From: JBGOTP01 sp041476545
Lineage (GTDB): Bacteria > Acidobacteriota > Vicinamibacteria > Vicinamibacterales > CAVVIG01
NCBI GenBank assembly: GCA_041476545.1
Contig: JBGOTP010000050.1
Location: 1 to 20,338, forward strand
DNA length: 20,338 nucleotides
Direction of reading: 5' to 3'
Position numbers and translations under genes: made by a program. Shown one piece after another: positions 1-9,851 of the stretch. The notes below the pieces were generated by a model, which ran no database searches, was not told the DNA's origin, and saw only the letters and a list, made by a program, of their open reading frames with translations. Within the stretch, counting starts at the first letter, position 1. Each line of letters opens with the position of its first letter.

Positions 1-855
1 GAGAAGATGATGGCGATCGAGGTGCCGCGGCGAGCCAGGTACGTGCGCACCATCCTGTGCGAGCTGCAGCGGATTGCGAGTCACTGTCTCTGGCTCGGCA
101 CGCACGCGATGGATATCGGTGCGATGACGGTGTTCCTCTACGCGTTCCGCGAGCGCGAGCTGATTCTGGACCTGTTCGAGGAATTCTGCGGTGCGCGCCT
201 CACGTACAACTCGATGCGGATCGGCGGGTTGCCGCTGGATCTGCCGCCCGGCTGGGACAAGAAGGTCCTCGAGTTCTGCAAGATCATGGACAGGAAGCTC
301 GAAGAGTACGAGGAACTGCTCACGCACAATCGCATCTGGCTTGAACGGACGAAGGGGATTGGCGTGCTGACGGCCGCGCAGGCCGTGGATCTCGGTTTGA
401 GCGGCCCGCCGCTGCGCGGATCGGGCGTGCCGCGCGACATCCGCAAGGATGAACCGTATGCCGCGTACGACGAGATGACCTTTGACATCGCGCTCGGCAC
501 GGTGGGCGACACCTACGATCGCTATCTCGTCCGCATGGAGGAATTCCGGCAGTCGGTCCGCATCATCCGTCAGGCGACCGAGGGGTTGCCCGACGGCCCG
601 ATTGTCGGCAAGGTCCCCCGTCTCATCAAGCCTCCGGCGGGAGAGACGTATCACGCCATCGAATCACCGAAGGGCGAACTCGGGTATTTCATTGTGAGCG
701 ACGGCAAATCGACGAACCCCTACCGGTTCCGCGTGCGGCCCCCATCCTTCTGCAATCTGCAGGGGTTGCGCAGCATGGTGAAGGGCCACCTGGTCGCCGA
801 CGTGGTCGCGCTCATCGGGTCGCTCGACGTGGTCCTCGGCGAGGTCGACCGGTGA
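1..855 (+). CDS. nuoD: NADH-quinone oxidoreductase subunit D, 5'-truncated by window edge
   Basis: This is the C-terminal 284 residues of the 49-kDa subunit of complex I. The subunit sits in the hydrophilic Q-module and, with NuoB, forms the quinone-reduction site near cluster N2. The frame is open from base 1, so the start lies upstream of the window. Recognisable blocks are the WLGTHAMDIGAMTVF segment followed by FRERE, then YNSMRIGGLP, and the family's usual C-terminal end with ADVVALIGSLDVVLGEVDR just before the TGA. The quinone-site residues near the N-terminus are outside the window. It is followed after 22 bp by nuoH, so no nuoE, nuoF, nuoG or nuoI lies between them. Identification is secure from the C-terminal signature; the missing part cannot be judged. 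Confidence 0.96.
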   Translation, partial: EKMMAIEVPRRARYVRTILCELQRIASHCLWLGTHAMDIGAMTVFLYAFRERELILDLFEEFCGARLTYNSMRIGGLPLDLPPGWDKKVLEFCKIMDRKLEEYEELLTHNRIWLERTKGIGVLTAAQAVDLGLSGPPLRGSGVPRDIRKDEPYAAYDEMTFDIALGTVGDTYDRYLVRMEEFRQSVRIIRQATEGLPDGPIVGKVPRLIKPPAGETYHAIESPKGELGYFIVSDGKSTNPYRFRVRPPSFCNLQGLRSMVKGHLVADVVALIGSLDVVLGEVDR

Positions 856-877
856 GCGCCCGCGGCCAAGAACTGAA

Positions 878-1900
878 ATGATCGACCATCTCGTCATCCC
901 GCTGCTGAAGATCCTCATCGTGCTCAACGCGACGCTCATCGGCGTCACCTACATGGTGCTGCTCGAGCGAAAAGTGATTGCATGGACCCAGTCGCGGCTC
1001 GGGCCGATGCGCGTCGGTCCGTACGGCATTCTCCAGCCGATCGCGGACGCGGTGAAGCTGATGATCAAGGAAGACATCACGCCCGTCCGCGCCGACAAGT
1101 GGGTGTTTACGGCCGCGCCGATCATCTCGATGGTGCCGGCGCTCATCGTCTATGCCGTCATTCCGTTCGGTGATACCGCCAGGCTTTTCGGGCGCGATAT
1201 CACGCTCTATATCGCCGATATCAACGTCGGCCTGCTCTATATCGTGTCGGTGGCCTCGGTGGGGGTGTACGGCATCATCCTGGCGGGCTACTCGTCGAAC
1301 AGCAAATATCCGCTTCTCGCGAGCCTCAGGGCGTCCGCGCAGCTCATCAGCTACGAGGTGGCGGTGACGTTGACGCTCGTCAGCGTGATTCTCGTGGCCG
1401 GCTCGCTCAGCATGGTCCAGATCGTGCGCGCGCAGGAAAGCGGGCACGTGTGGTTCGGCTTCATTCAGCCGCTCGCGTTCGCGATCTTCTTCATCGGCGG
1501 ACTGGCCGAGACCAACCGAGCCCCCTTTGACATGCCGGAAGCCGAGCAGGAGCTGACCGGCGGCTTTCACACCGAGTACAGCGGGATGCGGTTCGCGCTC
1601 TTCTTCCTCGCCGAATACGCCAACATGATCGTCGTGTCGTCGGTGGCGACGACGTTGTTTCTCGGCGGATGGCTGCGGCCGTTTCCGAACGTCGCGGCGC
1701 TCGGCTTTCTGGGCATCATTCCCGGCTGGACCTGGTTTCTCATCAAGTCGTTCGTGTTCCTCTACGTCTTCGTCTGGGTGCGCGCGACCCTGCCGCGCTA
1801 CCGGTACGACCAGTTGATGCGGATCGGGTGGAAGGTGCTCATTCCGCTCGCGATCATCAATCTCGTCGTGACCGGCATCGTGAAGGTGATGTTGCTCTGA
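878..1900 (+). CDS. nuoH: NADH-quinone oxidoreductase subunit H
   Basis: This 340-residue polytopic membrane protein is the ND1 homologue. It connects the Q-module to the proton-pumping arm and lines the quinone tunnel. Visible family marks are LLERKVIAWTQSRLGPMRVGP after the first helix, the following GILQPIADAVKLMIKED stretch, and the acidic loop GLAETNRAPFDMPEAEQEL with GGFHTEYSGM. The length is normal for the family and about eight hydrophobic segments are visible. The ATG at 878 has no clear Shine-Dalgarno sequence. The stop TGA at 1898-1900 shares its last base with the nuoJ ATG, suggesting translational coupling. nuoI, which usually follows nuoH, is absent here. Confidence 0.97.
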   Translation: MIDHLVIPLLKILIVLNATLIGVTYMVLLERKVIAWTQSRLGPMRVGPYGILQPIADAVKLMIKEDITPVRADKWVFTAAPIISMVPALIVYAVIPFGDTARLFGRDITLYIADINVGLLYIVSVASVGVYGIILAGYSSNSKYPLLASLRASAQLISYEVAVTLTLVSVILVAGSLSMVQIVRAQESGHVWFGFIQPLAFAIFFIGGLAETNRAPFDMPEAEQELTGGFHTEYSGMRFALFFLAEYANMIVVSSVATTLFLGGWLRPFPNVAALGFLGIIPGWTWFLIKSFVFLYVFVWVRATLPRYRYDQLMRIGWKVLIPLAIINLVVTGIVKVMLL

Positions 1901-2418
1901 TGACCGAAGCGATCGCGTTCTACGCACTGTCGTTTTTCATTCTGCTCTTCGCCGTGCTCGTGGTGACGACGAAGGACACGGTCCACAGCGTGCTGTTCCT
2001 CGTGCTCGATTTTCTGTTCGTCGCGGCGCTCTACGTGCTGCTCGGCGCGCAGTTTCTCGCGGCCATTCAGGTGCTCGTCTACGCCGGTGGCATCGTGGTG
2101 CTGTATCTGTTCGTGGTCATGCTGGTGAACCTGAAGCGGCCGCCCGAGGCGCACCAAGATCCGCATCGCCGCAGCAGGCTCGGGTTCGGGCTGTCGATCG
2201 CCGCGCTCGTCGAACTCGGGGCGATTGCTACCTATAGCTACGTGAGTCCGGCCCCGGCGCTTACAGCCGCCGCGGCAGCGGCGCCGCCGATGTCGGGCAA
2301 CACCGAGGAAGTGGGATGGATGTTGTATACGAGCTATCTGATTCCGTTTGAGATTGCGTCGATGCTGCTGCTCGTCGCGATGATCGGGGCTATCGTGCTG
2401 GCGAAACGGGAACTTTGA
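1900..2418 (+). CDS. nuoJ: NADH-quinone oxidoreductase subunit J
   Basis: This 172-residue membrane protein is the ND6 homologue in the complex I membrane arm. Its third helix takes part in the open/closed transition of the enzyme. The N-terminus MTEAIAFYALSFFILLFAV is followed by the helix containing VYAGGIVVLYLFVVMLV, the characteristic ND6 helix with its glycine pair. A hydrophilic loop then leads to a low-complexity alanine/proline stretch (about residues 123-136) and a last helix ending LAKREL. The start ATG at 1900 overlaps the nuoH stop by one base. A longer in-frame extension upstream lies inside nuoH and is not a plausible start. The 25-bp spacer to nuoK carries a tandem heptamer repeat, described separately. 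Confidence 0.95.
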   Translation: MTEAIAFYALSFFILLFAVLVVTTKDTVHSVLFLVLDFLFVAALYVLLGAQFLAAIQVLVYAGGIVVLYLFVVMLVNLKRPPEAHQDPHRRSRLGFGLSIAALVELGAIATYSYVSPAPALTAAAAAAPPMSGNTEEVGWMLYTSYLIPFEIASMLLLVAMIGAIVLAKREL

Positions 2419-2419
2419 C

Positions 2420-2436
2420 GCTGAGAGCTGAGAGCT
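2420..2436 (+). repeat. Tandem CTGAGAG heptamer repeat before nuoK
   Basis: The nuoJ-nuoK spacer contains GCTGAGAGCTGAGAGCT, two full heptamers plus a partial one, ending 7 nt before the nuoK GTG start codon. The identical 17-mer occurs in the same sense just upstream of the DUF420 gene (complement of 14366-14382). Its GAGAG stretches could act as a weak ribosome-binding sequence for nuoK. The repeat and its second copy are seen directly; any role in translation is inferred. Confidence 0.8.
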
Positions 2437-2443
2437 GGACACA

Positions 2444-2745
2444 GTGATTACACCGACCCATTACATGTTGTTATCGACGGCGCTCTTCATCATTGGCGTG
2501 ATTGGGGTGATGGTGCGCAGGAACATCATCATCATCTTCATGTCGATCGAGCTCATTCTGAACGCGGTCAACATCAACCTCATCGCGTTCTCGGCGCAGT
2601 TGCACAACGTCGTGGGGCAGGTGTTCGCGATCTTCGTGATCGCGGTGGCTGCGGCCGAGGCGGCGGTGGGCCTGGGCATCATCCTGGCGTTTTATCGCAA
2701 CAAAGAGACCGTCAACATCGACGAGATGAACCTGATGCGGTGGTA

Positions 2746-2746
<1 letters not shown>
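2444..2746 (+). CDS. nuoK: NADH-quinone oxidoreductase subunit K
   Basis: This 100-residue, three-helix membrane protein is the ND4L homologue and lies between NuoJ and NuoN in the complex I membrane arm. The two functionally important membrane glutamates are present: Glu36 in FMSIELILNAVNINLIAFS and Glu72 in VAAAEAAVGLGIILA. Length and start fit the family exactly. The start is GTG at 2444, directly after the CTGAGAG heptamer repeat, which is the only purine-rich sequence available as a ribosome-binding site. The stop TAA at 2744-2746 overlaps the nuoL ATG by one base. Confidence 0.97.
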
Positions 2747-5037
<2,291 letters not shown>

Positions 5038-5038
5038 T

Positions 5039-6739
5039 ATGAGTCACCACTATCTTTCGATCATTCTCTTCACGCCGTTGGCTGGAGCGCTCCTCCTTCT
5101 CTTCGTCAACAAACGGAACGAGGATGCCATCCGCTGGATCGCGAACGGCGTCGCGCTCGCGGGCTTCGCCATCTCGGCGCCGCTGTGGTTCTGGTACGAC
5201 TCGAAGGACGCCGGCTTCCAGTTCGTCGAGCGCGCGGTGTGGATTCCGTCCGTCGGAGCCGATTACTTTCTGGGGATTGACGGCTTCAGCGGCCTGCTCA
5301 TTCTGCTGACGACGATGATGGGATTCATCGCGATGCTGTCGTCGTGGACGGCGATCACCGAGCGCGTGAAGGAGTACTACATTTTCCTGCTCGTGCTGCA
5401 GACCGGGATGCTCGGCGCGTTCATGTCGCTCGACTTCCTGCTGTTCTTCCTGTTCTGGGAAGTGATGCTCGTGCCGATGTACTTCCTCATCGGCATCTGG
5501 GGCAGCGCCAACCGTTTGTATTCCGCGATCAAGTTCTTCCTGTACACCCTCGTCGGCAGCGTCATCATGCTGCTGGGCATCCTGGCGCTGTATTTCAACT
5601 ACGTCGATCCGGCGACGGGTAGACACACGTTCGACATCGTCCAGCTCCAGCAGGCAAATTTCGACACAGGGTTGCAGTGGTGGGTGTTCCTCGCGTTTTT
5701 CCTGGGGTTTGCCATCAAGGTTCCGATGTTCCCGTTCCACACGTGGCTGCCCGATGCGCACACCGACGCGCCGACGGCCGGGTCGGTGATCCTGGCGGCC
5801 GTCCTTCTGAAGATGGGCACGTACGGGTTTATTCGCTTCAGCCTGCCCATCCTGCCCGATGCCACGCGAACCTTCGTGCCGATGATGGTCACGCTGGCGA
5901 TCATCGGAATCGTGTATGGCGGGCTGGTTGCGCTCGCGCAGAAGGACTGGAAACGGCTGGTCGCGTACTCGTCCGTCAGCCATATGGCGCTCGTCATGCT
6001 GGGAATGTTCGCGTTGAACCCGGTCGGCATCACCGGCAGTCTCTTCCAGCAACTCAATCACGGGATCTCGACCGGCGGCCTGTTCCTGCTCGTCGGCGTC
6101 GTGTACGAGCGGAGACACACGCGCGAGATCTCTGAATACGGTGGTCTGTCGAAGGTCATGCCCGTCTACGCCGCCGTGTTTCTGCTGATGACGATGTCGT
6201 CGATCGGGTTGCCGGCGCTGAACGGGTTCATCGGCGAGCTCCTGATTCTGCAGGGCGTGTTCGTGGCCAACAAGATCTGGGCGGCGTTCGCCGCCAGCGG
6301 CGTCGTCATTGGCGCGGCGTACATGCTGTCGTTGTATCAGCGGACGATGTTCGGCAAGATCGAGAATCCGAAGAACGAGGGTCTGCTCGACATGAATGGC
6401 CGGGAGTTTGCGACGTTCGCACCGTTGTTGATTCTGGCTGTGTGGATGGGTCTCTATCCGAAGCCGTTTCTCGACCGTCTCAGCACGTCGGTGGATCACG
6501 TCATCGCGCGGGTGAGCCCCGAGTACGGGAAGACGGCGTCCGTCAATTGTGATCCCACGCCGACTCCCGCGCTCGTGGCGACGAACGCGGCCGCCCAATT
6601 CTTGGTCGCTGCGCCGTGCGGACCCGATGGTCGGCCACTGGCCGCTGGTGCCGTGGATTCGCCGGCCACGCCGCCACCGTCGCGAGGGTCGGCGTCGGCC
6701 GTGCCACTGACGACAGGGACTCCGGAGGAAAGGCGCTGA
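5039..6739 (+). CDS. nuoM: NADH-quinone oxidoreductase subunit M
   Basis: This 566-residue antiporter-like subunit is the ND4 homologue, a central proton pump of complex I. Key residues are present: Glu141 in LFWEVMLVPMYFLIGIWG and Lys227 in AIKVPMFPFHTWLPDAHTDA, followed by GSVILAAVLLKMGTYGFIR. The ATG at 5039 begins one base after the nuoL stop and has no strong Shine-Dalgarno sequence, so coupling to nuoL is likely. The last 70 or so residues after SPEYGK form an unusual Pro/Ala/Thr-rich tail with two cysteines. I do not recognise the tail; most NuoM proteins end soon after the last helix. The tail DNA contains the nuoN ribosome-binding site GGAGGAAAGG. Confidence 0.96.
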   Translation: MSHHYLSIILFTPLAGALLLLFVNKRNEDAIRWIANGVALAGFAISAPLWFWYDSKDAGFQFVERAVWIPSVGADYFLGIDGFSGLLILLTTMMGFIAMLSSWTAITERVKEYYIFLLVLQTGMLGAFMSLDFLLFFLFWEVMLVPMYFLIGIWGSANRLYSAIKFFLYTLVGSVIMLLGILALYFNYVDPATGRHTFDIVQLQQANFDTGLQWWVFLAFFLGFAIKVPMFPFHTWLPDAHTDAPTAGSVILAAVLLKMGTYGFIRFSLPILPDATRTFVPMMVTLAIIGIVYGGLVALAQKDWKRLVAYSSVSHMALVMLGMFALNPVGITGSLFQQLNHGISTGGLFLLVGVVYERRHTREISEYGGLSKVMPVYAAVFLLMTMSSIGLPALNGFIGELLILQGVFVANKIWAAFAASGVVIGAAYMLSLYQRTMFGKIENPKNEGLLDMNGREFATFAPLLILAVWMGLYPKPFLDRLSTSVDHVIARVSPEYGKTASVNCDPTPTPALVATNAAAQFLVAAPCGPDGRPLAAGAVDSPATPPPSRGSASAVPLTTGTPEERR

Positions 6740-8214
6740 TGCAGCTGCCGCCTGGAGTTTCAGCGAGCGATTTCGGCTACCTCCTGCCGGAGATCGTGCT
6801 GACGGCGGGGTCGCTCCTCGTCCTCATCGCCGACGTCCTGTTGCCGCGGGGCAGTCGCGTGCTCCCGTGGCTCACGGTTGCGATTCTCGGGGCCACGGCG
6901 GTGGCTCTGGTGCCATTTACCCATACCCGCGTGGAGATCGCGCACGGCCTGATCGCCGTCGACGAGTTTGCGTTCTTCTTCAAGGTCATCTTTCTCGTCG
7001 CGGCGGCGATGACCGTGATGATGTCCGTGCGGTACCTCGAGATCGAAGGCGCGAGCCCAGGTGAGTACTACTTCCTCATCCTGTGTTCCACGCTCGGGAT
7101 GATGATCATGGCCGGCGGCATCGATCTCATTACCATCTTCATCGGCCTCGAGACGATGGCCGTGTCGTTCTACATCCTGGCCGGCTTCATCAAACCCAAC
7201 CAGCGGTCGAACGAGGCCGCGGTCAAGTATTTTCTCCTCGGCGCATTTTCGCTGGGCATTCTGCTGTACGGGATGTCGTTGATGTACGGGTTGTCGGGCA
7301 CGACGAACCTGCGTGTGATGGCGACGCTCTTCGCGGGACAGGAGCGCGATTTGCGCCTGATTCTGGCCGTGATTCTGGTCGTGGCGGGCATCGGGTTCAA
7401 GATTGCCGCGGTGCCGTTTCACATGTGGGCGCCCGACGTGTATGAGGGCGCGCCGACACCCATTACGGCGTTCCTCTCGGTGGGGTCGAAGGCCGCGTCG
7501 TTCGCGATGCTGCTTCGGGTCTTCCTCGAAGGCCTGCCGGTGATGAGCGCCGATTGGCGGCTGCTGTTCGAGGCGCTGGCCATTGTCACGATGACGGTCG
7601 GTAATCTGGCCGCGCTGACGCAGTCGAACCTGAAGCGCATGCTCGCGTACTCGTCGATCGCGCACGCGGGCTACTTGTTGATTGGCGTGGTGGCAGGCAC
7701 TCAGCGCGGCGTCACCGCCATGCTCATCTACCTGCTGGTCTACTCCTTCATGCAACTCGGGGCGTTTTCCATCATCGTCATGCTGCGGCGGAAGGACATC
7801 ATCGGTGACGAACTGAAGGATCTCGGTGGCCTGTCCGCGCGCCATCCCTTTGCGGCGTTTGCGATGCTGCTCTTCATGCTCTCGCTTGGCGGCATTCCAC
7901 CCACGGCCGGATTCATGGGTAAGTTGTGGCTGTTTGGCGCGGCCATCGATGCGGGCTACGTCTGGCTGGCGGTGATCGGCGTCCTGAACAGCGCGGTCTC
8001 CATTTACTACTACCTTCGGATCGTCGTCTTCATGTACCTGAAGAAGGAAACGACGGGGTCGGAACCGACGGCGAGTCCGGCGCTCTCCCTGGCCCTGGCG
8101 ATCGCGGTTGTCGTGACGATCGCGCTCGGCATCTACCCACGGCTACTGTTCGAACTGGCCGAGACATCGGCCCAGGCGCTGAGAACGACGGGCGTTGCGG
8201 CGATGATTCGCTGA
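6739..8214 (+). CDS. nuoN: NADH-quinone oxidoreductase subunit N
   Basis: This 491-residue antiporter-like subunit is the ND2 homologue and the innermost of the three Mrp-like pumps in complex I. It carries Glu138 in FIGLETMAVSFYILAGF, Lys221 in GIGFKIAAVPFHMWAPDVYE, and the typical SNLKRMLAYSSIAHAGYLLIG and GGIPPTAGFMGKLWLF blocks. I set the start at ATG 6739, which shares one base with the nuoM stop and lies just downstream of the strong ribosome-binding sequence GGAGGAAAGG (6724-6733). An in-frame extension to 6616 lies wholly inside nuoM and lacks NuoN-like sequence. It is the last gene of the nuo run, followed by a 67-bp spacer before the Fo genes on the same strand. Confidence 0.97.
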   Translation: MQLPPGVSASDFGYLLPEIVLTAGSLLVLIADVLLPRGSRVLPWLTVAILGATAVALVPFTHTRVEIAHGLIAVDEFAFFFKVIFLVAAAMTVMMSVRYLEIEGASPGEYYFLILCSTLGMMIMAGGIDLITIFIGLETMAVSFYILAGFIKPNQRSNEAAVKYFLLGAFSLGILLYGMSLMYGLSGTTNLRVMATLFAGQERDLRLILAVILVVAGIGFKIAAVPFHMWAPDVYEGAPTPITAFLSVGSKAASFAMLLRVFLEGLPVMSADWRLLFEALAIVTMTVGNLAALTQSNLKRMLAYSSIAHAGYLLIGVVAGTQRGVTAMLIYLLVYSFMQLGAFSIIVMLRRKDIIGDELKDLGGLSARHPFAAFAMLLFMLSLGGIPPTAGFMGKLWLFGAAIDAGYVWLAVIGVLNSAVSIYYYLRIVVFMYLKKETTGSEPTASPALSLALAIAVVVTIALGIYPRLLFELAETSAQALRTTGVAAMIR

Positions 8215-8229
8215 GGGTTTTCGACGCTT

Positions 8230-8259
8230 GGTGAAGTAATTCACAAGGTGAGATATACT
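8230..8259 (+). promoter_or_regulatory. Candidate promoter with CRP/FNR-type dyad upstream of the Fo ATP synthase genes
   Basis: The 67-bp nuoN-atpZ spacer holds GGTGA-AGTAAT-TCACA at 8230-8245, which matches the CRP-family consensus TGTGA-N6-TCACA at nine of ten positions. A good -10-like TATACT lies at 8254-8259, 22 bp before the start codon. No convincing -35 exists at 16-18 bp; TTGGTG at 8228-8233 gives a 20-bp spacer. With transcription starting near 8266 the dyad would be centred at about -28, a position more typical of repression than activation. The sequences are seen; their function is inferred. Confidence 0.4.
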
Positions 8260-8281
8260 GCCGGACGCGGCGTGGCTGGCG

Positions 8282-8539
8282 ATGCCTCCTAAAAAGTCCC
8301 GCGATGATCCTGGTTTCCCTCTTCAGCGATCGGTGGAGTCTTTCCAGGAGAACGTCAGCCGCTCGGGCGACGTGGCCGCGGCCAGTTACACGCTGATCGG
8401 CGCGATTCTGCTGCTCGGCGGCATCGGGTACGCGATTGACCGCTGGCAGGGCACGTCGCCGTGGTGTCTGGCCGGCGGACTGTTTCTCGGCGTCGCGGTT
8501 GGCATGTACGAATTGGCCAAGACCGTCTGGCGGAAATGA
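8282..8539 (+). CDS. AtpZ/AtpI family small membrane protein of the Fo cluster
   Basis: This 85-residue protein has a polar N-terminus (about 30 residues, with FQENVSRSGDVAAAS) followed by two hydrophobic hairpin helices, SYTLIGAILLLGGIGYAIDRW and SPWCLAGGLFLGVAVGMYELAK. This is the pattern of the family named F0F1-ATPase gene 1 or AtpZ, which precedes atpI and atpB in many bacteria and is linked to c-ring assembly or to Mg/Ca handling. It is the first gene of the Fo run and overlaps the next gene by 4 bp (ATGA at 8536-8539). The ATG at 8282 is the first start after the candidate promoter. The family call is confident; the exact function is not settled. Confidence 0.82.
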   Translation: MPPKKSRDDPGFPLQRSVESFQENVSRSGDVAAASYTLIGAILLLGGIGYAIDRWQGTSPWCLAGGLFLGVAVGMYELAKTVWRK

Positions 8540-8886
8540 AGCCCGTCGCAGTCATGGTTGCGGCCAGCGTGGGGTCGTTTCTGGCGGCGTTGATGCTCCT
8601 CGACTCCCGCGTGCGGCTCGACGTGCTGTGTGGAATGATCGGGCCGCTTGTGGGCGTCGGCGGCTCCTGGGTCGTGGTTGAACGGACGTACCGCAGGAAT
8701 CCGCAGGCGGTAACAGCTCTGATGATTGGAGCGTTCGGGTTCAAGCTTGTGTTCTTCGGCGCGTATGTCGCGGTGATGCTCCGGGTCGTGTCGCTTCGTC
8801 CCGTTCCGTTCGTCTCGAGCTTCGTCAGTTACTTCAGCGGGCTGTATGTAGTGGAAGCGCTGTATCTGCGGCGCTTGTTCAAGTGA
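8536..8886 (+). CDS. atpI: ATP synthase I-like membrane protein
   Basis: This 116-residue hydrophobic protein has four likely membrane segments and lies between the AtpZ-like gene and atpB, the usual place of AtpI. AtpI proteins assist c-ring assembly in the ATP synthase Fo sector. The order and size fit, but sequence conservation in this family is low and I rely mainly on position and topology. The ATG at 8536 sits in an ATGA overlap with the upstream gene. Its own TGA (8884-8886) overlaps the atpB ATG by one base, so the three genes appear translationally coupled. A longer in-frame extension to 8461 lies inside the upstream gene and is unlikely. Confidence 0.7.
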   Translation: MKPVAVMVAASVGSFLAALMLLDSRVRLDVLCGMIGPLVGVGGSWVVVERTYRRNPQAVTALMIGAFGFKLVFFGAYVAVMLRVVSLRPVPFVSSFVSYFSGLYVVEALYLRRLFK

Positions 8887-9812
8887 TGCTGGCACAGGGA
8901 CACGAACAGATCGCGACCGAAGCCGCCGGGAAATTCAACGCCGGCGAGGTCATCATCGAGCACGTGTCGAACAGCGGGATCGATCATCCGCTGATTCACA
9001 TTCCGACGGTGCTCGGCATCGATTTTTCCGTGACCAAGCACGTCCTGATGCTGTGGCTCGTCGCGGCGACCGTGTTCGTCGTGGTCACCTGGACCGTCCG
9101 GCGGTATCTGAAGCAGGGCCGCCTGGTGCCCGCCGGGTTCATGAACGTGCTTGAATTCGGCGTGGAGTTCGTCCGGGATTCCATCGTGCTGCCCAACGTC
9201 GGACAGAAGTGGGTGCTCATCTGGACCCCGCTCGTCCTGACCTTGTTCGTCTTCATTCTGTGCTCGAACGCCGTCGGGTTGATTCCCATTTTCGAGGTGG
9301 TTGGCCTTCTCGATCGGGGCGTGCTGCACACCGGCCACGAGTCGCTCCTCAACCACGTCATTCACGGTGGCTCGACGACGACAGGCAACTTCAATGTCAC
9401 TGCTGCCCTGGCGACCATCACCTTCGGCGCCATCATCGTTGCCGGCACGAGAGCCCATGGCTTCGTCAGCCATTGGAAGAACCTCGTCCCGCATGGGTTG
9501 CACTGGGCGATCTACATCCTCCTCGTTCCGATCGAGATTCTGGGGATGTTCGTCCGGCCATTTGCCCTCACCATGCGACTTGCGGCCAACATGACGGGCG
9601 GTCACATCGCGATTCTCACGATCCTGTCGTTCGTGTTCATTTTCGCGGAAAAATTCGGGAGCGCCGCTGGACTCAGCGTCGGCGTCGGGCTTTCGGTGCC
9701 ACTCGCCTTTCTGGTTTCCGGGCTCGAGGTGATCGTGGTGCTCGTGCAGGCGTACGTGTTCACGTTGCTGTCGGCTGTGTTCATTGGCATGGCCATTCAC
9801 GTCCATCACTGA
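8886..9812 (+). CDS. atpB: ATP synthase subunit a
   Basis: This 308-residue membrane subunit forms the two proton half-channels against the c-ring. The essential arginine is Arg231 in PFALTMRLAANMTGGH, the equivalent of the LRLFGNMYAGE motif. The N-terminal part includes HPLIHIP and VTKHVLMLWLVA. A long polar loop with GGSTTTGNFNVTAALA precedes the next helices. I chose ATG 8886, which overlaps the preceding stop by one base, over GTG 8883. It is followed by a 39-bp spacer with a good ribosome-binding site (AAAGGATG) for atpE. Confidence 0.95.
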   Translation: MLAQGHEQIATEAAGKFNAGEVIIEHVSNSGIDHPLIHIPTVLGIDFSVTKHVLMLWLVAATVFVVVTWTVRRYLKQGRLVPAGFMNVLEFGVEFVRDSIVLPNVGQKWVLIWTPLVLTLFVFILCSNAVGLIPIFEVVGLLDRGVLHTGHESLLNHVIHGGSTTTGNFNVTAALATITFGAIIVAGTRAHGFVSHWKNLVPHGLHWAIYILLVPIEILGMFVRPFALTMRLAANMTGGHIAILTILSFVFIFAEKFGSAAGLSVGVGLSVPLAFLVSGLEVIVVLVQAYVFTLLSAVFIGMAIHVHH

Positions 9813-9851
9813 GATGACTCTTCCCCATCAAAACGACGAAAGGATGCAGAA

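Noticed and set aside
812..1927. 371-codon minus-strand open frame opposite nuoH
   Set aside because: Same antisense composition artefact; nuoH on the plus strand is unambiguous.
8251..8261. The 11-mer AGATATACTGC shared with the complement of 13919-13929 as a specific regulatory motif
   Set aside because: An 11-bp match is expected by chance many times in a 20-kb window; it is kept only as a weak -10 hint.
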